Source: Vitellaria paradoxa
Taxonomy: Eukaryota > Streptophyta > Magnoliopsida > Ericales > Sapotaceae
Assembly: GCA_019916065.1 (NCBI GenBank)
Contig: CM034234.1
Location: forward strand, 17,561,520 to 17,625,519
Length of the DNA stretch: 64,000 nt
Direction of reading: 5' to 3'
Shown: in pieces, positions 11,101 through 21,500 of the stretch
How the letters are laid out: every line of letters starts with the position of its first letter
Numbering within the stretch: the stretch's first letter is position 1
Notes under the pieces: model-generated
Databases searched by the model: none
The model's input: only the letters and a program-made list of their open reading frames with translations
Told to the model about the DNA's origin: nothing
Position numbers and translations under genes: made by a program

Positions 11101-14100
11101 CTCTATTTTAGCAATTAACTGAGTTATTGTGTGCATTATGACTCCACCCATTCCAACACTCATTCTATTTTCCCTACATTGATCCCACTACCCACATTTT
11201 CCCCTTTATTTCTTAAAAGTGAAAGAAAATACCTTCGCCTATATACCTTAAGCGAGTAACATTCTAAATGTTTATCTATTTCTTTCATTGCGTATTAATC
11301 CCCCGTAAAAAATAAATAAAGTAGATAGAACTATTACTTGCACCTTATTCGAGTTGTCTTATAATCTAATCAACATCTAAAGTTTTACATGTCTTTATGT
11401 ATAAATAGTTTAAATTTATATTAGTAGTAATTTGCGTGAGTCATTATTGATATCAACAAGTTTAGTCATAAAATCTTTGTATGCAATTATGTAGTAGTCA
11501 CACACTGACATTCTCTAGTACTATAACAGATGACCAATTGCAAACCCAATTAGCAGCCCCTCACTAATGCCATTCAAAGACTAAACACTAGGTTGGATAT
11601 AATTGAGAAACACACTAGGCCTAGGAATCTAGATAGAAAACTAGTGCCACATCATAAAAATGACAAGTCACTTGAGTGTAATAATGATAAATTAATGAAA
11701 CAAACGATAGCTCACCTAAACGTAATGATGATAAATTAATGAAGCAAATCAAAATAAAAGCCTCGACTTTTGATGGCCGCCTAGATCCTTGGGTGTTCAC
11801 GAAATGGTTAAAAGTTATGAACCGCTTCTTTAAGTGGTACCAATTTTCTGAAGAGTTTACTAAAATGAAACTGACAAGGAGTGCCCAATTGTATTGGAAA
11901 AGTGTTAAGAATTTGCTTTCTAAGCATCATGAACCCTCGGTTATAGATTGGAAGAAAATGAAAGTGAGACTTAAGTGCAAGTACTTGCCTTTGTCCTATC
12001 ATGGTAATTTGCTAGATTAATGAAACAATATTCGACAAGGTAATAGGCCAGTGAAAGATTATATAACCCAGTTTGATGAACTCATGATGAGATGTAATGC
12101 TCATGAGGATGAGGCCGTTGTTTTAGTCAGTTTAGGCGTGGTCTTGTGATGAGCTACGAAGAGATGTTTTCCTTAGGGGAATCACTACATTAGACGAAGC
12201 CTACACTTTAACCTAGAACTACAAACTAGTAGCTAAGCCCTAGTTTGGAAAGCGCAATGACAATCGCCCCCCTAGTATCCACCCTTCCCCGTCAAACATT
12301 ATACCTGTTTTGGGACCACCTTCTAGCACCCAGGCTGTGAAAGACAATAGAAATAAGGGTAACTTACTTGAGGGTCCTGGAAATAACTCTCAAGTCCAAT
12401 GTTTTAAGTGGCATGTATCTGCTAGCTATTCCACCCGAGCTCTAGTTATCAGGGAAGACGAGAGAGTCAAGGGTGATGAGTCAGTAGAGGAGCAAGGGTA
12501 CGAACCCCAACATGAAGGAATTCGAAGATGTGGATGAAAAGTGTGAGTAAAATTTAGTAGGATGTCTTAGGACTATTTTCCCTACTGTAGGAGAGGGACA
12601 ACTCACCTCTAACAATCCTCGAATGGGTGTAGTTCAGTGTACCCTTAAGCAAACTCAAAAAACGGAAGACTGGCATCGTCATACCATTTTCCACACCTAT
12701 ACTAAGATCAATGATAAGGGTTATTAGGTCATGTTGGATAGTGGTAATTGCATCAATGCAGTATTTTCAAGTATAGTTACCCATCTAGGACTTTAGATTG
12801 TTCTCCACCCTCACCCAATAATGTTTCTTGGGTAGATGTCTCCTTTATAACGGTAAAAGAGTATTGTCAGGTACCTATTTAGTTCCTTAATTATAAAGAC
12901 AAAATTTGGTGTGATGAGATTTCTATGGATGTAGGCCATATCATTTTGGAAGACTATAGTTGTTTTATTTAGATGTCACTCTTTATGACCATTCCAATTC
13001 ATGCTCCTTTATGTTTAATGGCAAGAAGATTCATCTCAAGCCTATTCCTCCGAAACAAGCTAATCCCAATAAGAGAAAGGAAGTGATGAGTAGAAAGGGG
13101 TTGAACCTCATTAACCTTAAAGAACTCATTCGTAACATGGGTGGACAAGAATGTATTACATTTGCCTGGATAGTTAGGGCAGTTCCTGTGGACTCTCTAC
13201 AAAAACAGATCAAGAAAGGCAAATAAGATACTTGAGAAGTTTCAAGAAGTTTTTCCTGAGGATCGCACAGATTGTTTACCCCCATTGTGCAACATCCAAC
13301 ACAATAGATTTAGTGCCAGAAGCTACGCTTCCTAACTTGCCACAATATAAGATGAATCCTACTGAGCATGCTGGATTACAAAAACAAGTTAATGAACTTC
13401 ACAAAAGGGATTTATTAGAGAGAGCATGAGTCCTTGTGCTGTTCCAGCCCTCTTAACTCCAAAGAAAGATGATTCTTGGAGAATGTGTGTAGACAGTAGG
13501 GCAATAAACAAGATAACAGTGAAATATCGTTTTCCTATTCCTTGGCTAGATGATATGTTAGACATATTGGCAGATGCTATAGTATTTTCTAAAATTGATT
13601 TGAAAAGTGGGTACGATTAAATTAGAATTCGGCCAGGGGATGAATGGAAACTGCTTTTAAAACCAAAGATGGCCTTTATGGGTGGTTAGTCACGCCTTTT
13701 GGGCTTTCAAATGCCTCTAGTATCTTCATGAGAGTAATGACTTAAGCGCTTAAGCCATTCATGGGAAAGTTTTCGATGGTTTATTTTAAAGATGTCCTTA
13801 TTTATAGTAAAAATAGAGATCAACATATAGACCACCTTACTCAAGTCTGTTCCACACTTAAGAAAGAGAACCTTTATGCCAGCTTGTAGAAGTGTTCATT
13901 CTTTACTAATAAAGTTGTCTTCCTAGGATTTGTGGTGTCCTCTGAAGGAATTTCAGCTAACCCCTCGAAGGTTAAAACTATTTTAGATTGGCTTGAACCC
14001 AAAACTATTCATGATATGTGGAGTTTCTATGGGCTAGCTACTTTTTTATCGCCGATTCATCAAAGGGTTCAGCATCATTATGGGCCCTCTAACTGAATGT

Positions 14101-17100
14101 ATGAAACAAGGGGACTTTAAGTGGACAAAGAATGCTGCAAAGGCCTTTGAGAATATCAAGAAAAGAATGACTGAGTCCCCCGTGTTGTTTCCCTGATTTT
14201 TCGAAAGTCTTTAAGGTAGAATGCGATGCATCAAGCGTAGGTATTGGAAGAGTAATCAGTCAAAAGCATCACCCCATTGCTAGCTTTAGTGAGAAATTAT
14301 GCCAGGCCAAGCAAAAATATTCCGCCTATAACAAGAAATTTTAAGCAGTGATATAAGCCTTACGCTATTGGCGCCATTATTTACTCCCAAAAGAGTTTAT
14401 CTTTTATTCTAATCATGAGGCCTTGTGTTATATAAGTTCCTAAAAGAAGCTTAATCATAGGCATGATTGTTGGATTTAAGTGCTTGCAAGCCTATTCGTT
14501 TGTCATAAAATATCAGGAGTTGAGAACAAGATAGTCGATACCTTTAGTTGTCATGTGTCCTTACTTTCTGTCATAAGCATTAAGGTTATAGAATTCGATA
14601 CACTTAAGGATGAGTGTAAATCATGTCCTGACTTTAGGGAAATTTTTCTAGAGCGACGAAATGGAAAGTCTGAAGTTTTTGAGAAATTCTTTCTTCAAAA
14701 TGGATTCTTGTTTAAGGCTAATAAACTTTGGATCCCAAGGACTTCAGTACAGGATTTCCTAGTGTGAAAAGTTCATGCTGGAGGTCTTTTAGGATAGTTT
14801 GGACGTGAGAAGCCCATGGCGGAAATTGAACATCAGCTGAGTTTGAAAAAGGATGTCAGTAGAATAATAAGTTAATGTCGTACTTGTCAGTTAACTAAGC
14901 ATAGAAAACAGAATACTGGTCTTTATACCCCCTTCCTACTCCTAGTTGTCCTTGGCAAGATGTTAGTATAGACTTTGTTTTAGAACTCCCCCCGCACGTC
15001 TAAGAAACATGATTCTATTCTTATGGTGGTAGATCATTTTTCTAAAATAGATCAGTTCATTCCCTGGAGTAAAACATCCGATGCTTCTATAGTTGCCAAA
15101 TTATACTTCTTGGAGATAGTCAAATTATATGGTCTACCCAAAACCATAGTGACTGATAGAGATGTTCATTTTACTAGCTACTTTTAGAAAACTCTTTCGC
15201 ATCTAGTTGATAACAAACTCAAATTTTTCGTAACATATCACCCTCAAACTGATGGCAAATAGAAGTTGTTAACCGTAACTTAGGGAATCTCTTAAATTGC
15301 TTAATTAAAGATCATCATAAGAATTGGGATTTAATCCTTCCTGCTGCCCAATTTGCCTACAATAACTCCGTGAATAAGTTGATAGGAGTGAGCCCTTTAG
15401 AAGTTGTGCATGGTTATAAACCTAAGAAGGCTCTAGACTTAGTTCTCATGTCTCTATTTGTTAGAGTGTCTGAGTCGGTTGATGCGTTTGTGCAACATAT
15501 TCAAGACTTTCATGTTGATATCAATAAGCGATTGGAGTCAATTAATGCAACATATAAACTTAAAGCCAATTTACATAAAAGACATATTGCTTTTAATGTT
15601 GTTGATTATGTAATAATTAGAATAAGGCCGGAACTTTTTTCTCCTAGATCCGTTTCAAAATTGCAAGCTCATAGCGCCAGTCCATTTAAATTTTAAACCG
15701 GGTTGGATCAAATATATATGTCATTGATATTCCATCACACTTTGATTTTAACCCTATCTTTAATGCTGAGGACTTGTTGTCTATAAAGGACATATTCAAC
15801 CCCCAGATGCACCATTTGATGCCCCATCCGTTGACTATCACCTGGACTTGACACTAACTACTTCATTATTACCACCAATCCCTGTACACAATGATAAATT
15901 TATGTTATTTTATATGAGTAGGTTGATCTCACCAAGGTTCTTGGTTCAAAGGTACCTGGTTTGTTGGGTTGGTCATCCTAATTCTAATTGCACTTGGATT
16001 CTTGCCGAGATACTGTAGCAACTTGATTCAAACCTCATGAAGTTTTATGAGTCTCCACACCACTTCCTCGTCAGAGCCAAGTTCTTTCCACCCCGAGAGA
16101 GTTGATGCGGACACCAGTAAACGATATGAACGTGTGTATGGACATCGGGCCAAAGAGGCCGAACTATTAGTACTATGGGCTAATTATTAATATTTAATTT
16201 AGCTAATTAGATTTTATTTCATTTATTATTTGGACCCATTCATTTTGGGCCATATTATTTTGAAGTATTTTATTTTAGGCCTTTTGTAGTTTGGCCCATA
16301 ATTTTTATTATTTAAACCCTAATTAAGGTTAACAGAGGATCATTGATTGAATGATATTTTGATTGCTATGGCTACTGCCCTCTCTATCCTTCTCCTTCTT
16401 CTTCTTTTTTGATTCTTTCTTCTTCTCTACAATTCTACATCAGCATGCCACATCATTTTGGCTATGTGTTCGGTAGAAATTTCTGGTGGTATAACAGTAC
16501 TAAAAAAAAATAAGGGGTTCTAAAGTGGAACTGAAGCAAATGAAATGTAAAACACCAACCTGAAGCGTCCCATGTGATAAATAGTCACAAACAAGTATGC
16601 TGTAGTCAGAATAAAGATGTAATCTATGAGCAAAACCAAAGCTTGACCTCTGGCAAAAATAGATACCGAGAATAAGCAACAATTCATGACCGGAAAATTC
16701 TAAGGAATGATTATAATTCCAGAAAACACATACTTCCTTGTTAGGAACCCGCTTATCAAGTTGACGATACATGTAGAACTCCCAAGAAAAAGGAGGCTTT
16801 TGTATCTGATAGAAATTATAAGACCTTAATACAATCAAGTAAAATTTAATTTGCTGAGTCAGAATTCAAGGGACTAGAAAATATTTATTTACCAATCACC
16901 TTTAGTGCAACAACTTCTTCAGGATTACTATTGACATATGCTTTGAATACTAGAGCAAATGCACCCTGGCCTGCACAACCTTTGATCTGGTACTTGTTTC
17001 CACCTTTGAGGACCACAAGTTCACAATGGGTACAATAACAATCATTAGTAGTTGATTTGCATAACAAACTTCATAGAAACAAGTTCTTTTGAAACTCATA

Positions 17101-17634
17101 TGATGTCAAACAGGTATAGTACAGAAACTATAAATAGTACATGCTGCAAACACAGCATGTAACCTCCTCTTTCAAATAAGTACGAGAGGCAACTTTTGTG
17201 TGCAAATAACAAAAAATGAAGGAATTCAGTAGGAATTACAAACTTTAGACACATTTATTATGACACGTGTAATTGCTTGTTATAAAAAAAATGTTAAAAA
17301 GTAATATCAATGTAATAAGAAGTACCTATCTCAATGACCTTGTTCCTTGCCGATTTTTGTAAAGAAGATAATGCCACTTTTCCAGAATAAGCTTTACTAC
17401 TTGGATGGTATCCCTAAAACATGTCTTGCAAATGCTTATAAGCAAAAAAAAATGCTAATTACGTTATAATAACATTGTCAATATTAACTATAGAATCACA
17501 ACAATAATAATATGTAGTCTCACGTCATATTTCAAAATTTGAGAATGGATCTTCTGCAGCAAATCTTTAATCACGAAGGTTGACCAAGGATTGATATAGC
17601 TTTTACAATGCTCAACAGAATCACCATCACCCAT
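8171..17634 (-). CDS. BMF1: Kinase-domain exons of the BUB1-like kinase
   Basis: The exons are 17634-17524, 17413-17326, 17003-16900, 16805-16734, 16649-16560, 10199-10042, 9793-9739, 9666-9532, 9345-9224 and 8360-8171. Visible motifs in order are the G-loop [15 protein letters not shown], the VAIK-type lysine in EEVVALK, the catalytic loop [12 protein letters not shown] (HGD in place of HRD, as usual in BUB1 kinases), the DFG-equivalent [25 protein letters not shown] (subdomain IX), and the C-lobe end [12 protein letters not shown] followed by [16 protein letters not shown]. The catalytic lysine and both aspartates are present, so activity is plausible. The 10200-16559 intron is almost entirely retrotransposon. 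Confidence 0.93.
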
Positions 17635-18491
17635 CTGCCATAGGCACGTGAACAAGGATCAATCATCTTACGATCACAGATATAAAATTCAATAAAATTA
17701 TATTTCAGTGAAAAAGTTGTCAAAATATAAAAAAACATAAATTAAAAAGGCATTCAAGAAAGTAAAAAACACTGCTAGTCAAAAATAAAAGGAAAGACAA
17801 ATGAATCAAGCAAGCATATTGACCAATAATTTCCATGTTTCCTTGTATAGCATTATTTCACATAAGTTAAGCTATGTCTCCTATATTGCTAAGTGGCATA
17901 AATTTAAAGATGTCAAACCAAAGCACTTTGGTAACGGCAACTAGCCAAGTTCTAACTATAAATAAAAAAAGAACTTCTAAAACAAGCCAAAATATATCAA
18001 GAGAGCAATTGAACTCTTATGATTCTCTATTTATGTTTCAATTAAAGCTATTCATCAAGTTGATACCAAAACCATCACTCCTATCATCTACCATGACCAT
18101 CTCATTATTCAAACAATCTTCTACTTAACAAGTCACCTCTTTGGCTTATAATCAACATGTCCAACCCTTGGTATCACATGATATGCATTTTTTTAGGTCG
18201 AAAGGAAAAGTAAAAGGAAAAGTACAAAGACAACAAAAAACTACCACTTGTTGATTATAGTCCCAATTCTATCTTCTTCTAGCATTGGCCAAAGACCATT
18301 GCTAGTTCATCCAAAACAATTAATCTCAGTATAACATCCTATTATTGCCACATTGGCTAGTCTACAAATGGTTTCTTTCTCTCAAAGAAAGGATTAACTT
18401 CTAGTGCCATGGTATGTTGATGAGAATGCAACAATCCTTAATAAGAGGGTGATGAGGACATCGATTTTTAATTTATTTCTTATTATTATTA

Positions 18492-18535
<44 letters not shown>

Positions 18536-21500
18536 TATACCCATTTGTTTTGGACTTTATTAATAATGAGTTTATGTTATTAGAGGTTATTTGGACCCAT
18601 TTGTTTTTGGGCTATTTTAGTATCGGTTTATTTTATTTTAGGCATTTTGTGTTAGGCCCATGATATTTTCTATTTAAACCCTAATTAGGGTTAACAGAAG
18701 AGGATTGATTGATTGAATAATATCGGTGGCTGTGTTTTTCTTTCCCCTCTTTTCTTCTAATTTTTCTTCTCTTCTTCTCTACTTTCTTCTTTCTCTTGCT
18801 TTCTCTGTATTCTTTCTTTACTTTCAATTGTTGTTCCGCATTAACTTGATATCAGAGCCAATCCCTAGTGCAAAAAAAAAAAAAAATCAAATCACTATTT
18901 TCAGCCGTGAGAAAACCCTAACCGCAGCCGCAGCCGTAAGCGTACGCGTCCTCCCCCTCAAAACTTCGTATACACTTTCGTGCATTTCCGGCTACACCCA
19001 TCTCCGGCGACCTACACCACCGGAGTCGCCTCCCTCCGGCGACCTCTCCGGTAACCCCAGAATTTTCCAACAACTTTTCCGGCGACCGGCCGCGACCTCC
19101 GTTGACTTTTCCGGTGAACTCCGGCAAAGTCCAGCAGCACAACCTGCCTCCGGCGACCTCCGGCAGCTTTTTCGGTGAAACTCCGACGACTTCAGGCGAA
19201 CCTCCGGCGACTTCCGATGAACTCCAGAACAGTCTGTCAATCTATTTTGGCAAATTTCAAGTAACAAGACAGTCGACTACTTATTCGAATGTTTCAAAAG
19301 TGAACACTTTACATAATTTAAAGCAAAGATTTGGATTAGGTACAATTCTCTTATTGTTAATTATGATAAATGCTTATGTCATATGGCAGCGTGAATTGCA
19401 TAAATTTGAACTTAAACCTTGCCTATTTGTTTCATTTATCCTACTTCCTATTTTCCTTTGAATTTAGTTAATTGTTGCCCATCTTAAAAAAAAAAAAAAA
19501 AGTCACTCATCCATTGCTTGCCTAAATTATTTGTTGAGTTTTATTTATTAGATTCGTTATTCCTATAAGCATATTAGGATTTTATATTTTTATTACTTTC
19601 TTTTTCATTTTTCTTTAATATCAGCATTTAAAAAAAAAATTTATTTCTGTTCTTTTACCATGAATTTCGAAAACCAATCATATTGGAATAATAAAGTAGG
19701 ACTTTGTTCTATTCATCAAACTTACGTCAAAGATCCTCCGTATTTTAGTGGTACTATTGCTCCTCATGAGTTTCTTAATTGGGTAGATGATATTGAATAC
19801 ATTTTTTATTATCACGACCTGTCTGATGACCAATGTATTCGTCTAGCCAAAACAAGATTGACCAATTATGCTAGAGAGTATTGGCAAACAGTTGAGTTAT
19901 ACCATAGACATGTTACTCGATGGGCCTTGATGAAACAAATTTTGAGTGATCGATTTGTTCCTAAAAGTTTTATAGATAAGGCATGGTCTCAATTAATGCG
20001 TCTTAAACAAGAGGATTCTTCTGTTGATGACTATTTTGATCACTTTAAAACTCTTAGGAAGTGGTCTAATTTTCAAAATGAGCCTTGTGCCATTAGTAGA
20101 TTTATCCTTGGGCTAAGACCTTGCATCCGTGAGGTAGTTCAGCGATACACTCATAAGACATTAAATGAAACTTATTCCAAAGCTTTAGAAGTTGAAAAAT
20201 CTTTGAATTTGAGTCTTATGAGTCTATGTTAGAGTCAAAGTGCCCTATACAAACTATTGAGTTACAACGTCCATCTCCTAAACCTAGCGCCCCTATTGTT
20301 TCTGTTAACACTTGTGATTCTCTTATTGATTCTCCTCTTTTGACATTTGATTATGACAAGTCACAAAATTCTCAAAATGTGTCTGAAGTGGTTGAATTGG
20401 TTCCACCGTCATCTTACATTGATTTTGTTGGTTTATTTGAGGACATCATGAATAATGATCGTCAAGATTGCATAGACTCTATCATTGGTGATGCTTACTT
20501 TTTCAAGAGATATTATTTAAGCATCTCAAGAGTTTTACTTAGTGACTTCATCAGTTGGGAGTTCTTTGAGTCTATGTCCAAGTTGTTCTTCCGTGAGATT
20601 ACTCAGTTGCATGAATCCTCCTCACTTCTAGTATATAACAGAGGCATTCTTGTATACATTGAACAATTTCTCTTACAAGTTATGCGTAACATCTCTTACC
20701 GCTATTCTATTGATATCATTGAGTTTCCAGCAACTTATTCTCCTTTGAGGGATTCTAATTTGACAAGTTCATTTGCATCCTCCCTCATCATTTTTTCTCA
20801 ACCATGTATTCTACCCTTTTTTTATAATGCTGATATTAATTGAAAAATTGGGTTGAGTAATAATTATTATAAATTTCCTACTTATGTTATTGATGAGAAT
20901 AAAGAATTTAATGGATGTAACTTAATGATGACTTATGCATTGTCTACTTACTACCCCATATCGTCTTGCCAAAATTTGCATGCCGAAAATGTTGGGCCAT
21001 TCTATATCCTTTGTGATCCTAGTCCCAATGCAATTTTTTTCACTTTGCCATGTGATATGAGTTTTGTCGTAATTTGGCATATGGAGAACTTGTTATCTTG
21101 TGGAGGCATCTTTGGACCTCAAATATTGTCTGCAGGTTATGGAGATATTTTTATGCCGGTTCCAGTTCCTCCACCTCTTCAGCGGTGCCTATCTGTATTC
21201 GATGTTGAGGATCTCATTTCCCTTCAACTCCAAAGATGTCTTGTCAAGTGGAAAATGCGACATGATAACAGTGCCTAGTTTTCAACTCGACGGAGTCGAG
21301 TTCTTCTCAGCTCGGGAGAGTTGATGAGGACATCAATTTTTAAATTTATTTCTTATTATTATTTATTATTTAGACCCATTTGTTTTGGGCTTTATTAATA
21401 ATGAGTTTATGTTATTAGAGGTTATTTGGACCCATTTGTTTTTGGGCTATTTTAGTATCGGTTTATTTTATTTTAGGCCTTTTGTGTTAGGCCCATGATG

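Larger units (their letters stand above)
10353..16442 (+). mobile_element. Degenerate Ty3/gypsy (chromovirus-like) LTR retrotransposon in a kinase-gene intron
   Basis: A complete but decayed element with LTRs at 10353-10706 and 16103-16442 and a 5-bp target duplication GCATG (10348-10352 and 16443-16447). The primer-binding site TGGTATCAGAGC at 10711-10722 matches the 3' end of initiator tRNA-Met. A purine-rich GAGAGAG region precedes the 3' LTR. Domain order is gag, protease, RT, RNase H, integrase, then a chromodomain-like relic, which is the Ty3/gypsy order. Many in-frame stops and numerous LTR mismatches indicate an old insertion. It is transcribed opposite to the host kinase gene. Confidence 0.93.

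Noticed and set aside
18481..18534. Possible CRISPR-like or satellite array
   Set aside because: It is a plain ATT microsatellite within an LTR. No spacer-repeat structure exists anywhere in the window.
18726..19461. Leader ORFs of the gag-only element (both strands)
   Set aside because: They overlap the LTR, primer-binding site and GC-rich reiterated leader. No domain; the open frames are produced by the repeats.
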